Shown: positions 1 to 10,059, counted from the first letter of the stretch. The stretch is DNA of 64,000 nucleotides from Sphingobacteriales bacterium (GCA_016718845.1 JADKCK010000005.1:62001-126000); one strand, 5' to 3'. Translations and numbers: made by a program. Notes: generated from the sequence alone by a model not told the origin.

Positions 1-3000
1 AGGCACACTCACATACACCAAGCTGTTTCCGCACGATTCGGGGTTGCCTTCGTTACAAGCCGTAACGGTTAGCGTATCCATACCATTAAAATTAAGGGCG
101 GCAGTATAGTGTATGCAGTTACCACCAAAGATAGTAGCGGTATTACCTGCCGAACTACTTATTTGGCTGATGATAACGTCCTCTCCATCTTCGTCGGTGG
201 CAGGCAAGCAAATAGTTTGGAGCGTAAAATCGTTGCCACAAGCATACTTAGGTGCAAAAACAACAGGTCCGGTTGAGCTACTTTGCGCCATCATTACGTT
301 GTTTGGCAGATGCACAAAGGTAGTAGGCTGTTGGTTGGGTACAAAGGCGGCATCGCAGCGGGTGCTACCTTTATGTTCTACGAGCATACCAACTGCATCG
401 CCGGTTTGGTTACTACGCAACAAAGGCGTTTGAAGGGTAGTTAAACTAAACGCTTGCGGGCGTTTAAATAGCAACTTGTATCTGCCAAAAGGTATGTTAT
501 TAAACACATAATAGCCTTGGTTATTGCTATACGAGGTAGCTACGGTCGTGTTGTCGATAGCCCTAACCAATCTAACCAAAATATTAGGCAGTACTGTTTC
601 GCCCCAATCGTGTAGGTGGTTGTTGTTCCAATCTACATAAGCCAAACCAAGTATGGTGTTAGGTGCTAAACCGCTGATAACGGTAACGGTTATTTCGTCG
701 TAACCAACACAGCCTACCTCGGTGGTTACGGTAACACTATAAGTACCGCTTTGGGTAACAGAAATACTGGGTGTATTTTCGCCCGTTGACCATTGGTAGC
801 TATAACCCCACACATTTTCGGCATCTAACACAAGCCCGCCTACCACAATGGTATCGTTACCTAAGTTAGGCGAGGGGTGTTGTATGTTTAGGTTAATCAC
901 ATCTGATGCGGTACAGCCACCAGCGTCGGTAACAGTAAGGCTATAGGTGCCACTTTCGTACAAATCTATGTAATGAGTAGTTGCACCCGTAGACCATTGA
1001 TAGTTTAAACCCTCGGGAATAGGTAGCCCCAATGTAATGCTATCGCAAACAACTTGTGTAACATCGCCTAGGTTAATAGTAAAGTCTTGGAAGATAATTT
1101 CTGCCGAATCGGACGAGGTACAGCCATTGGCATCGGTAACAGTTACGGTATAAGTGCCACTTTGGTTAACCGATATGCCATAACTAGTAGCCCACGTTGA
1201 CCACACAACAGCCGCATAAGACACTCCGTTTGTTGGCGATAAATAATAGCTATTATCGTTACAAAGGTTAATAATGGCATCGCCCAAATCAACGTTTGTA
1301 CCGCCAGTACCCAATGTTACGTTTATGGCATCGGTGGCTGTACAGCCGTTGGCGGTGGTAACAGTTACGGTATAAGTACCGCTTTGGGTAACATTAATGT
1401 TTGATGTAGTAGCCCCGTTAGACCATTGGTAGTTAGTATAACCCGTGCCTGCATTAAGGGTATAATTGCTGTTACAAGTATTAACATCGTTACCTAAACT
1501 AATAGTTGCACCGCCAGTACCCAATGTTACATTTATGGCATCGGTGGCTGTACATCCGCCACTGTAGGTAACGGTTACGGTATAAGTGCCGTTTTGGGTA
1601 ACAATAATAGTTGATGAGTTAGCCCCTGTTGACCATTGATAGCCATTAGCAGCACCCGCATTGATAGTATAACTATTAGAGCAGGTACTTACATCGTTGC
1701 CCAAGTTAAGGCTTGTTCCGCCGCTACCTAAGCCAACATAAACCACGTCGGTTGCCGTACAACCGCTGGCATTAGTAACAGTTACGCTATAATTACCGCT
1801 TTGGGTAACATTAATGTTTGATGTAGTAGCCCCGTTTGACCATTGGTAACTACTATAACCTGCTCCAGCATTGATGTTGTAACTGTTTGAGCAAGTACTT
1901 ACATCGTTACCTAAATTAAGGCTGATGTTACTACCCAAACTAACATAAACAGCATCAGTTGCGGTACAACCGCTGGCATTGGTAACGGTTACGGTATAAG
2001 TACCACTTTGGTTAACCGTAATATTTTGCCAAGTAGCCCCCGTTGACCATTGATAACTGCTATAACCCGCGCCCGCATTAAGGGTATAGTTATTGGCACA
2101 AGTACTAACGTTATCGCCTAAATTAGGTTGAGCGATGCTACCCGCACCAATATTGGCATAAGTTTGGGCAGTGCCGCTACAGCCATTGGCATCGGTAACG
2201 GTAACGGTATAAGTACCACTTTGTGTAACATTAATGCTAGATGTACTAGCCCCATTTGACCACTGATACGAGGCATAGCCTGCACCTGCATTAATAGTAG
2301 CCGAACTACAGCCGCTTACACTACCTGGTAATGTTAAGCTAATACTATTTTGTGGCACATTAAAGGTAAAGCTGGTGGTTGCTGTACAGCCGTCGGCGGT
2401 GTTAATGGTAAGGGTGTAGGTATTTGGGCAGGCATCGTAGATAGAGATGGTATTGCCATTGGCATAAGCCTGCACCGAAGGGGTAATGTTGTAGGTAAAA
2501 CTACTATTGGTATTTACCTGAAACGTAGCCGAGCCATTGCAAATGGTATTGCAAAAATCGAAATTAATGTCGCCGTTCAACGACTCTGTGCCAAACCACG
2601 AGCCGTCGGCACGGGTGCCATTAAAACTAAACCACGACGCTCCGCCATAATCTAAATCTTTGGCATTAGCACCAACGCCCACCTGAAACGCATACATATT
2701 GTAATGGTAAGCCTCGAGGTGGATAACAGCACCTGCCCAATAAGACCCCGGCACGCCCGTTAGCACACTTGCCGACGATAGGTGGTAATAATCCCAGTTA
2801 AGGTAATTAAGGTCAATGCCATAAGGTATTGAGGGGTCTTCGTAATAAGTAGTTTCGTTAGACAAGGCATCCCATGCTCCCCAAGGCAATAGGTTATCAA
2901 GCCACACATCGAGTTGCCATTTTTTGTTGGCATCGGTGGTATTTACAATAATACCTGTGATGTGTGCCGTACCATTGGGATAGGCTTCAAATTGTCCGGT

Positions 3001-3303
3001 ACCTGGTTGAAAACGGTAAAGAGGCGTTCCATCGGCAGGGTTTTGGAAGCCTAAGTAGAAGGCAAAACCGTCGGGAGCATAATCGGTGATGCAATTTAAA
3101 TCGCCTGGGCAAGTTTGGCTTTGTTGTACCAAACTAATGTCACAGGTATTGGGCTGTTGGGGTACTTTGGTGTTGGCGTGTGCAACAAAAGTACTTGCCA
3201 TAATCAGTAGCCAAAAACTTGTAAAAACAAGGGGTGTTTTTTTTACAAGTTGGATAAAGGAGCTAATGATAGGACTTCGGGGAAAGTAAGGGGGATTATT
3301 CAT
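1..3303 (-). CDS. Giant secreted Ig/PKD-repeat surface protein (C-terminus outside window)
   Basis: Open on the minus strand from ATG at 3303 to the window edge: 1101 codons seen, no stop. The N-terminus has a long basic stretch, then a hydrophobic signal segment ending near residue 45 (AHANT). Residues about 50-320 form a unique domain rich in W, Y and N. About eight Ig/PKD-like repeats follow (residues about 325-870), each ending like GTYTVTVTxAxGCTATD. An SdrD-type B domain comes next (about 888-955, beginning GLAYVDWNNN), then a cadherin-like segment (about 990-1101). This layout is typical of Bacteroidota T9SS-exported adhesins, and a C-terminal sorting domain is expected beyond the window. 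Adhesion or surface role is inferred from architecture only. Confidence 0.85.
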   Translation of the reverse strand, partial: MNNPPYFPRSPIISSFIQLVKKTPLVFTSFWLLIMASTFVAHANTKVPQQPNTCDISLVQQSQTCPGDLNCITDYAPDGFAFYLGFQNPADGTPLYRFQPGTGQFEAYPNGTAHITGIIVNTTDANKKWQLDVWLDNLLPWGAWDALSNETTYYEDPSIPYGIDLNYLNWDYYHLSSASVLTGVPGSYWAGAVIHLEAYHYNMYAFQVGVGANAKDLDYGGASWFSFNGTRADGSWFGTESLNGDINFDFCNTICNGSATFQVNTNSSFTYNITPSVQAYANGNTISIYDACPNTYTLTINTADGCTATTSFTFNVPQNSISLTLPGSVSGCSSATINAGAGYASYQWSNGASTSSINVTQSGTYTVTVTDANGCSGTAQTYANIGAGSIAQPNLGDNVSTCANNYTLNAGAGYSSYQWSTGATWQNITVNQSGTYTVTVTNASGCTATDAVYVSLGSNISLNLGNDVSTCSNSYNINAGAGYSSYQWSNGATTSNINVTQSGNYSVTVTNASGCTATDVVYVGLGSGGTSLNLGNDVSTCSNSYTINAGAANGYQWSTGANSSTIIVTQNGTYTVTVTYSGGCTATDAINVTLGTGGATISLGNDVNTCNSNYTLNAGTGYTNYQWSNGATTSNINVTQSGTYTVTVTTANGCTATDAINVTLGTGGTNVDLGDAIINLCNDNSYYLSPTNGVSYAAVVWSTWATSYGISVNQSGTYTVTVTDANGCTSSDSAEIIFQDFTINLGDVTQVVCDSITLGLPIPEGLNYQWSTGATTHYIDLYESGTYSLTVTDAGGCTASDVINLNIQHPSPNLGNDTIVVGGLVLDAENVWGYSYQWSTGENTPSISVTQSGTYSVTVTTEVGCVGYDEITVTVISGLAPNTILGLAYVDWNNNHLHDWGETVLPNILVRLVRAIDNTTVATSYSNNQGYYVFNNIPFGRYKLLFKRPQAFSLTTLQTPLLRSNQTGDAVGMLVEHKGSTRCDAAFVPNQQPTTFVHLPNNVMMAQSSSTGPVVFAPKYACGNDFTLQTICLPATDEDGEDVIISQISSSAGNTATIFGGNCIHYTAALNFNGMDTLTVTACNEGNPESCGNSLVYVSVP
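1080..2330. repeat. Tandem DNA repeats encoding Ig-like domains
   Basis: The repeats in the giant minus-strand protein are visible at DNA level with a period of about 205-210 bp (68-70 codons). Recurrent blocks encode GAGYSSYQWSNGA and SGTYTVTVT. The central units are the most alike, which suggests recent unequal duplication. Confidence 0.7.
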
Positions 3304-3762
3304 AATTCTGAAATTTTATTTATTTTTATAATATTTTATGTAAAAAAGTATTTTAACTCATTTTATTATATTTGATTATAAAGTTGGCACGGTTTTGTGT
3401 TCATTAGTACTTGTTCAAAAAGCGCTCAATCTAGCACAGTTTATGTTCAAGTATATTTTGTCATAGATTTGCAATAAAAAACAAGCATCACCGCTTATTT
3501 TTATTTTTTGGCACAGTGTTTGATGATTAAAAGTAAAATGCGGATTTTTTGGGCTAAAATAAGCTGATTTACCTTGAATAGTTGCTGTTATACCTCTGTA
3601 AAACTTTGGTGCTTAAGTATAATTATGGCTGTTCTTGAAGTGCAAATGTAATAAAAATGTCACAACTTTGCAAAAAAAAAGCTTTTTTTAGAAAAAAAAA
3701 GTCATTATTTTGTCGTTTTTTCACAGAATCTATTTTAAATAACACATTTCTAATCACTAATA
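3304..3762. other. AT-rich intergenic region between divergent genes
   Basis: About 460 bp with no credible coding frame. It separates the minus-strand giant protein from the plus-strand transposase-like gene, so it should carry both promoters. A TAGATTTG box at 3464-3471 fits the Bacteroidota -7 consensus TAnnTTTG on the plus strand but lacks a well placed -33 TTTG. Poly-A and poly-T runs occur at 3660-3720. Confidence 0.5.
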
Positions 3763-4335
3763 ATGAACGGATTAAGCAAATATTACATCAAAAAACTAAT
3801 TACCTGTTTTGCCGAAGAGCTAACTGCTACCGAAACTTCGAAAAAATTGAAGGTAAATAGGAATACGGTAAACAAGTACTACCGTATTGTTCGAGAGGCT
3901 ATTGCCGATTATCAAACCCTACAAGCCAATATGCAAGTAAATGCGCATGGCAAACAAATAACGCCATTTTATTGGCATAAAAGCACGGGTATATCTTTGC
4001 TGCATCAACCCGATTCGGCGGTTTATTATATTGCAATTATCAACAGACAGGTATTTGTTGAAAATGCTGCCGATAACAACGACAACTCTCATGCCGACGC
4101 ATCGGCAACTACAGCTACGCAAAGTAAATCTAACGACTTGTCGCAAAGTTTCTTTTTGTATGCCAAAGACAAACTAACGAAATTTTATGGTGTTAAAGAA
4201 CAGTATACTTCGTTGTATCTAAAAGAACTAGAATTTAGATTTAATAACCGAGAAAAAGATATTATAAAACTTATTTTAAAAATATTGCCCCATCATAGCG
4301 CCGAATGGGTAAAAACAAATAAGTATAGAAAATAA
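3763..4335 (+). CDS. IS1595/IS1016-like transposase derivative lacking the DDE core
   Basis: This 190-aa protein keeps both ends of an IS1595-group (ISXO2/IS1016) transposase. The N-terminal helix-turn-helix (residues about 8-45, motif KLKVNRNTVNKYYR) and the C-terminal block (about 130-185, motifs KDKLTKFYGV and LYLKELEFRFNNRE) match those families. The catalytic middle is missing: no DESYFGG-type motif or following D and N/E positions are present. They are replaced by about 70 residues, partly an S/T/A/N/D-rich linker. The frame is intact, and a strong terminator follows 18 bp downstream. I infer a domesticated or regulatory derivative; a decayed IS that happens to stay open is the alternative. 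Confidence 0.6.
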   Translation: MNGLSKYYIKKLITCFAEELTATETSKKLKVNRNTVNKYYRIVREAIADYQTLQANMQVNAHGKQITPFYWHKSTGISLLHQPDSAVYYIAIINRQVFVENAADNNDNSHADASATTATQSKSNDLSQSFFLYAKDKLTKFYGVKEQYTSLYLKELEFRFNNREKDIIKLILKILPHHSAEWVKTNKYRK

Positions 4336-4352
4336 TGTACTTAGCTATATAA

Positions 4353-4400
4353 AGCCATAAAAAAGCCAATCAATGTGCATTGATTGGCTTTTTTATGGCT
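4353..4400. terminator. Perfect 23-bp-arm hairpin, bidirectional terminator
   Basis: Arms 4353-4375 and 4378-4400 pair perfectly around a 2-nt loop, with an A-run on the 5' side and a T-run on the 3' side. It lies just after the transposase-like gene. Confidence 0.85.
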
Positions 4401-4490
4401 TATTTGTGTGCGACTACGTATTTGCTAAATTTTTTACTTGTTTTTGTGGAAAACCCCTGAAAATGTTTTTTTATTCTGAACAAAAAACCT

Positions 4491-4498
4491 TACTTTTG
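4491..4498 (+). promoter_or_regulatory. Bacteroidota -7 box for the T9SS cargo gene
   Basis: TACTTTTG followed by TGCC fits TAnnTTTG. It lies 75 bp before the ATG at 4573. The upstream -33 element is only a T-rich stretch. Confidence 0.6.
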
Positions 4499-4572
4499 TG
4501 CCGTAATCTTCTGGTTAACATCGAAACAAGACAGTAAGCAAAATTTATTTCACATAACATAAAGACATTTTC

Positions 4573-6876
4573 ATGAAAAAACTACTGACACTTTTATCCC
4601 TTCTTGTCGTATTAGTACAAGTCAACACTAATGCACAAGGTATTATTTGTGCCGAAGCACAACCGTATTGCACGGATTCGGGCGTTACTTTTCCGGCAGG
4701 TGTCGATCAGCCTGCTGCATCGATAACCGAACCCGGTAACGATTATAATTGCTTAGGCACATCGCCTAACCCCGCATGGTATTATTTGCAAATTGCCGAC
4801 CCAGGCGACATCAACATCTTACAAACCAACTCTAACTCGGTAGATGTTGACTTTGCACTTTGGGGACCTTTTCCTACCCTTGCCGCTGCTACCGATAATT
4901 GCGGTACTTTAGGCACCACCGCCGACTGTAGCTACAGCGCCTCGGCAGTAGAAAACATAGACATAGTAGATGCCAATACAGGCGATGTGTATTTGTTGTT
5001 GATAACCAACTATAGTAATCAACCCACCGAAATTAATGCCGTGCAAATAGGTGGTACAGGCTCAACAGATTGCGATATTGTTACTTGCATCCCAGAAATT
5101 GCAGCACCACAAGCTACCACAAGTGTTTGTAATGGCGGTACCATCGAGTTATTTGGTTTGCCTAACGTTGAAGGAGCTTCTTATCTTTGGACAGGTCCTA
5201 ATGGCTACATATCGGGTGCTCAAAACCCAGTTATTGCCAACGTTACCCCCGCACAAAGCGGACAGTACAGCTTAATTATTACCACCGACTGCGACTCTGA
5301 CCCCGTTGCGGTCAATATAGATGTTTTCCCAAGCATCTCTTCGTCGGTGGCTGTAAGCATTTGTGCCGGACAAACTTATTTTGCTGGCGGAGCAGACCAA
5401 AGCCAATCGGGTAGTTATGTTGATGTTACTATTGATGCCAATGGTTGCGAAAACGTATTAACTACAAACTTAACTGTTAATCCAGCTTACTCGGTAAACA
5501 CTACAGCGGCTATCTGCCAAGGCGAAAGTATTTTTGTAGGTGGAGCATTGCAAACACAAGCAGGTAGTTATACCGATGTGTTTACGGCTAGCACAGGTTG
5601 CGATAGCACCGTTGTTACACAACTAACGGTTAATCCGGTTCCGGCTAACGTAACACTTGCCAATGCAGCTATTTGTGCAGGCAGCTCGGCATTATTAAAT
5701 GCCACTGCCGCAGCAGGCAATGTAAGCTATGCTTGGTCTAACGGACAAACAAGCCCCACCATAAATGCTACCACAGCAGGCACCTATACGGTAACAGTAA
5801 GCAACAATTGCGGAGCTAAAACAGCCCAAGCAGTAGTTAGTGTTACGGCAGTACCAAGTATTAGCTTAGGCGACGCAGCACAAAGTTTTTGCTCAGAAGA
5901 CTCCAACACCTTAAATGCTACCGCAGCAGGTGCTACCAACTATCAATGGTCAACGGGCAGCAACAGCCCAGCAATAGCTATTACTAGCAGCGGCGTTTAT
6001 GGCGTAACAGTAACCGGCGAATGTGGCACTACCAGCGACCAAGTTTGCGCAAAAGTGGAAAGTTGCAATCCTGCTTGCCAAGACATAACCATCTTACATA
6101 GCTATATTTGTAATGGAGCTAACCAAACTTACGAAATTTATGGCGGAGCCACAGGTGGCGCTGCTCCTTATACCGTAAGCGGTAGCTACGACGGTAACTT
6201 AAGTGTAGATAACGAATTGTTTATATCTGAACAACAAGCCTTCGATTCGCCTTATACCATTAACCTAACCGACCAAACAGGTTGCTTGCGCAGCGTTATT
6301 GTATGCCAAGCTATTTGTGCAGTATTACCCGTTGAGTTACTCCGCTTTACAGGCGAAGCCCTAGAACAAGGCAACCGCTTAGTTTGGACAACTGCCAACG
6401 AAGTAAACAACGACCACTTTACCCTTTATCGCTCAACCGATGGCGAACATTTTGAGAAATTGACACAAGTGGCAGGTGCCGGCAATAGCAATACTACTAA
6501 AAATTATGTATTTTTAGATACAGATGCTCCCAAAGGTGTTACTTATTATCGCTTAACCCAAACCGACTTTGACGGCACCGAAAATGCAGCAGGTTTGGTG
6601 ATGCTTCAACGTGGTAAAAACACTTTGGGTATCAACTACATACAGCCTGTGCCTGTAAAAGACCAAGCTGTTGTGTCGTTTAATGTACCTACCGAGCAAA
6701 CTGTAAATATGCAATTGTTTAACGTTGTTGGACAATTGTTGTTTAACACCCAAATTGCTGCTACCGAAGGTACAAATAACCAAACAATTGACCTTAGCCA
6801 CTTGCCCGCAGGTGTATATGCTGTTACCTTAAGCAGTAACGACACCCGCAGCGTAAAAACATTGGTGAAAGAATAA
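4573..6876 (+). CDS. Secreted Ig-like protein with type A T9SS sorting tail
   Basis: 767 aa. A signal peptide (residues 1-21, MKKLLTLLSLL...NAQG) is followed by an N-terminal beta domain of the pre-peptidase type (about 25-160, with LWGPF). Several cysteine-bearing Ig-like or PKD-like modules follow (about 175-500). The C-terminus (about 690-767) is a type A sorting domain with VVGQLLFNTQ, LPAGVYAVTLSS and a final basic KTLVKE. Such tails are removed after T9SS export across the outer membrane. A promoter box lies upstream and a terminator downstream, so it looks monocistronic. The exact function is unknown. Confidence 0.88.
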   Translation: MKKLLTLLSLLVVLVQVNTNAQGIICAEAQPYCTDSGVTFPAGVDQPAASITEPGNDYNCLGTSPNPAWYYLQIADPGDINILQTNSNSVDVDFALWGPFPTLAAATDNCGTLGTTADCSYSASAVENIDIVDANTGDVYLLLITNYSNQPTEINAVQIGGTGSTDCDIVTCIPEIAAPQATTSVCNGGTIELFGLPNVEGASYLWTGPNGYISGAQNPVIANVTPAQSGQYSLIITTDCDSDPVAVNIDVFPSISSSVAVSICAGQTYFAGGADQSQSGSYVDVTIDANGCENVLTTNLTVNPAYSVNTTAAICQGESIFVGGALQTQAGSYTDVFTASTGCDSTVVTQLTVNPVPANVTLANAAICAGSSALLNATAAAGNVSYAWSNGQTSPTINATTAGTYTVTVSNNCGAKTAQAVVSVTAVPSISLGDAAQSFCSEDSNTLNATAAGATNYQWSTGSNSPAIAITSSGVYGVTVTGECGTTSDQVCAKVESCNPACQDITILHSYICNGANQTYEIYGGATGGAAPYTVSGSYDGNLSVDNELFISEQQAFDSPYTINLTDQTGCLRSVIVCQAICAVLPVELLRFTGEALEQGNRLVWTTANEVNNDHFTLYRSTDGEHFEKLTQVAGAGNSNTTKNYVFLDTDAPKGVTYYRLTQTDFDGTENAAGLVMLQRGKNTLGINYIQPVPVKDQAVVSFNVPTEQTVNMQLFNVVGQLLFNTQIAATEGTNNQTIDLSHLPAGVYAVTLSSNDTRSVKTLVKE

Positions 6877-6894
6877 TTGCCAACTGATAAATGA

Positions 6895-6934
6895 AAAAAA
6901 CGCCAAGTAGTTACAAAACCGCTTGGCGTTTTTT
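6895..6934 (+). terminator. Rho-independent terminator
   Basis: CGCCAAG / CTTGGCG stem at 6901-6907 and 6922-6928, flanked by AAAAAA and TTTTTT. It follows the T9SS cargo gene. Confidence 0.85.
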
Positions 6935-6975
6935 GTTTTTATGATTTGGAGGATAAAACTAAACTAAAATTTACC

Positions 6976-6983
6976 TACTTTTG
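6976..6983 (+). promoter_or_regulatory. Bacteroidota -7 box that fixes the glycosyltransferase start
   Basis: TACTTTTG followed by CGCC lies 31 bp before ATG 7015. It falls inside the longer frame that opens at 6946, which argues against that upstream start. Confidence 0.6.
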
Positions 6984-7014
6984 CGCCGTCATTAAATTAT
7001 TTTGTAAAACAATA

Positions 7015-7920
7015 ATGCCTAACTTAAATCATCTACCTATTATTTCGGTGGTTATTTGTACCTACAACCGCGACAAATATATTGGTTTAGCTTTGGAATC
7101 GCTTGTTCATCAAACATTAGATAAAAAAAGCTATCAAATAGTTATTGTAAATAATAATTGTACAGATAATACAGATGCCATTTGCAGACAATTTGTGGCA
7201 TCAAACCCTAATTTACTGATAACCTATTGCATCGAAAAAAAACAAGGTTTGTGCTTCGCCCGCAACAGAGGCATTGATGAATCTATAAGCGATATTATTA
7301 CTTATATAGATGATGATGCAGTTGCTGCCCCCGATTTTTTAGCACAAATTGTTGCGTTTTTAGCTGCACAACCCCATGCTATTGGCGTAGGCGGGCGCGT
7401 TTTGCCCATCTACGAACAAGGCGAACCTGCCTGGATGAACCCTTATTTAGAAGGTATGGTAAGTAAGCGCGATTTGGGCGATAAGGTGTTATTGTTTAAA
7501 GGCGGGCGCGGAAATTACCCCGTAGGCTGTAATATGACCTACCGAAAAGATACCCTGCAAAAGGCAGGCAGATTTAACGAACAATTGTTGGCACGTGCCG
7601 ATGATAAAGATATTTTTTTTAGAGTACGCGCCTTGTCTAACCAAATATACTACCTACCAACAGCTACCGTACAACACCACATAGATGCCGAAAGAGTATC
7701 GCATAAAGGTTTTGTGCGTCTAAGCCGTAAAACTGGTAGCGAAGAACGCATACGCGCCAAAGCCGAAGGGGTATATACCAAAACTGTTTTATCCGAACTG
7801 TACAAATTTGTAGCTAGCATTGGTTTAGGTATTATGTATTTGCTTAAAGGGCAACCACAAAAAGCGTGGTATGTGGTGTTGTGCAAATGGTACACTTTGT
7901 TAGGGCTTATTAATTATTGA
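7015..7920 (+). CDS. Family 2 (GT-A) glycosyltransferase
   Basis: 301 aa from ATG 7015, chosen because a promoter box overlaps the earlier possible start at 6946. The GT2 fold is clear: ISVVICTYNRDKYI at the N-terminus, VIVNNNCTDNT for nucleotide-sugar binding, GLCFARNRGI, and the DxD-type metal site ITYIDDDAV. A C-terminal hydrophobic segment (VASIGLGIMYLL) may touch the membrane. It likely adds a sugar to a surface polysaccharide or lipid. The next gene downstream may belong to the same pathway. Confidence 0.85.
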   Translation: MPNLNHLPIISVVICTYNRDKYIGLALESLVHQTLDKKSYQIVIVNNNCTDNTDAICRQFVASNPNLLITYCIEKKQGLCFARNRGIDESISDIITYIDDDAVAAPDFLAQIVAFLAAQPHAIGVGGRVLPIYEQGEPAWMNPYLEGMVSKRDLGDKVLLFKGGRGNYPVGCNMTYRKDTLQKAGRFNEQLLARADDKDIFFRVRALSNQIYYLPTATVQHHIDAERVSHKGFVRLSRKTGSEERIRAKAEGVYTKTVLSELYKFVASIGLGIMYLLKGQPQKAWYVVLCKWYTLLGLINY

Positions 7921-8191
7921 TTATAAATTATTGATTATGAATTGTAAGTTGACAATATTAAATTAGCAAAATAGGCACTTATAACAAACTGATTATAAGA
8001 TAGTTAGACCTAAAAAGGACAATATTTCGTGTTGAAGCGTCAAATGTTCATAACTACCTGAATTTCTGTCAATTATAAACACAAAAAGCCTTAATTTAAC
8101 ATTGTCAAGATAAATTGTAAATTATTTTTTATAAAGCTGTACTTTTTCATTACATCTCCCCATCACAATATCTCTATATCGCCACATTTTC

Positions 8192-9091
8192 ATGTCGTCA
8201 CTAACATATTTAAACTTTTTAACAAGGTTGCGCAATTGGGTTATAAATATGGGCAATACTGGTTTATCGGTTTTGCGAATTTTAACCATGACGCGTCGCC
8301 AAACAGGTATAGCTGCATTACAAAAAGCCAATACCAACACCCAATGTATTATTTTGGGCAATGGACCCACTTTGCGCCAAACCTTGCAAACACACCTCGA
8401 TGTGTTGTCAAACACCACTACTTTTGCCGTTAATGGTTTTGCCTTGTCTCCCTATTTTCAACAAATAAGACCTAAATATTATGTGTTGGTTGCCCCCGAA
8501 TTTTACTTACCCAACGTAACACCTTTACATCAACAATCGCGCAAAAACATTTTTGAACAAATAAACCAACAAACTACTTGGCAAATGACCGTAGTGATAA
8601 ATGCCTTAGGTAAAAACTCGGAGGTGATAAAACAAGCATTTGCAAGCAACAAAAACATAAAATTGGCGTTTATTAACCTAACACCCATCGAGGGTTTTGA
8701 TTGGTTTAAATTTTATTGCTACAAGCACAATTTAGGCTCGGTGCGCCCATACAATGTGCTGTTACCCTCAATTTTGTTGGCGTTAAACTTAGGCTTTAAA
8801 AACATAAAAATTACCGGAGCCGATCATTCGTGGCACGAAGAAGTACGCATTGACCCCAAAACCAACGAAATGACCGTTAATCACGAACATTTTTACGACC
8901 CAGGGCAATCGCGCGAAAATATGTATCAACTATCAGGGCAAAAATATTATATACACGACTTTTGGCGGAAGATTTACCTTGCTTTTGCAGGTTATCACCA
9001 GCTAAAACAGTATGCCAATTACCAAAATGCCACCATCACCAATTGCAGCGAGCGCAGCTATATTGACGCTTTTGAACGTGGAACCTTATAA
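8192..9091 (+). CDS. DUF115/GT42-like surface-glycan protein
   Basis: 299 aa. The motif CIILGNGPTL (residues about 51-60) followed by FAVNGFAL resembles the nucleotide-binding GNGPSL signature of DUF115 (MptE-like) and of GT42-type glycosyltransferases. Conserved HDFW and ITGADHSWH segments lie in the C-terminal half. It has no signal peptide or clear membrane span. Its position after a GT2 gene supports a glycan-modification role. The family assignment rests on the short motif and is tentative. Confidence 0.6.
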   Translation: MSSLTYLNFLTRLRNWVINMGNTGLSVLRILTMTRRQTGIAALQKANTNTQCIILGNGPTLRQTLQTHLDVLSNTTTFAVNGFALSPYFQQIRPKYYVLVAPEFYLPNVTPLHQQSRKNIFEQINQQTTWQMTVVINALGKNSEVIKQAFASNKNIKLAFINLTPIEGFDWFKFYCYKHNLGSVRPYNVLLPSILLALNLGFKNIKITGADHSWHEEVRIDPKTNEMTVNHEHFYDPGQSRENMYQLSGQKYYIHDFWRKIYLAFAGYHQLKQYANYQNATITNCSERSYIDAFERGTL

Positions 9092-9218
9092 AAATGCGAT
9101 TACTCAATAAAAACCTTACTAAAAGGCGTAACTTATCTGTTGCTTATTCGTCATAAATTACCAAGCCAACGATAGCCATACCTAAATTTACCAATCATCA
9201 AAAAAATATCCTCCCAAA

Positions 9219-9689
9219 ATGCAACAACATTTTATTAACCTGTACGAATACGAGGAATGGGCAAATACAACCCTCATAAACGCCCTCGAACCCATTACCG
9301 AATTACCCGCCCGAGCCGAAGCGCTAATGGCTCATATATTATTAGCCCAACGTATATGGTACGGTCGTTTTGTAGGCGATTTATACCAAGGAACCGTTTG
9401 GGATGCCATTCCACGACAACAATGGTTGCCTATGTTGCAACAAAATATGGCTAATATCCGTCAATTTATAGCCACCCTAAACACCCCCGAATCCATGCAG
9501 CAAACAACTACCTATGTAAATATGCAAGGCATGAAATTTACCAGCACCTACTACGATATATTGTGCCACATGACGCACCATGCTCATTATCATCGCGGGC
9601 AAATTGTGCAACTCTGCCGCCCACAATTGAGCACAGCACCCGCCACCGATTATATCGTATATGCACGCGTAAAAACAGGACAACTGTAA
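9219..9689 (+). CDS. DinB-like metalloprotein
   Basis: 156 aa, the usual DinB length, predicted as a four-helix bundle. The conserved W in EYEEWAN, an N-terminal His in MAHILLAQ, and the C-terminal HMTHHAHYHRGQIV with several His ligands match the DinB/YfiT metal site. Members act as thiol-dependent transferases in low-molecular-weight thiol metabolism. A bacillithiol gene (bshB1) occurs elsewhere in the window, so bacillithiol dependence is possible but inferred. Confidence 0.75.
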   Translation: MQQHFINLYEYEEWANTTLINALEPITELPARAEALMAHILLAQRIWYGRFVGDLYQGTVWDAIPRQQWLPMLQQNMANIRQFIATLNTPESMQQTTTYVNMQGMKFTSTYYDILCHMTHHAHYHRGQIVQLCRPQLSTAPATDYIVYARVKTGQL

Positions 9690-9734
9690 ATTATAACCAT
9701 AACTGCTAATGCTTTTATGTGAAATGATATTTGC

Positions 9735-9777
9735 AAAACAACACCGAGTGTATATTATATACACTCGGTGTTGTTTT
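9735..9777. terminator. Perfect 20-bp-arm hairpin, bidirectional terminator
   Basis: Arms 9735-9754 and 9758-9777 with a TTA loop, bounded by AAAA and TTTT. It follows the DinB-like gene. Confidence 0.85.
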
Positions 9778-10059
9778 ATATACCCTCAAGTCGGTTGTAA
9801 ATTATATGCAATTGTTGTGAAAAAATCTTAGAAAGAGATTTTTTTTGGAAAAAATAGGTACTACCTCAACACTTGCTGATAAACTCAATAGTCGCGGTTT
9901 TCTGCCTACCCAAAGCCTATTAGCCAGCAATTGGCGGACTTCACGCCGCTCTTCAGCCTGCGCAGTTTGCTTACCCATTTATCTGCCAGCTACTTAATTT
10001 ATACTTTTTATACCAATAATAGTTAAGTTATTTTGGGGCAAATGTTTGTTGGCATTTTA
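9778..10059. other. Intergenic region, no recognisable feature
   Basis: About 280 bp between convergent genes (DinB-like and nadC) after the terminator. I see no coding frame and no repeat shared with the rest of the window. Confidence 0.4.

Noticed and set aside
6946..7014. Upstream start of the GT2 gene
   Set aside because: A TAnnTTTG box lies within it, so the ATG at 7015 is preferred.
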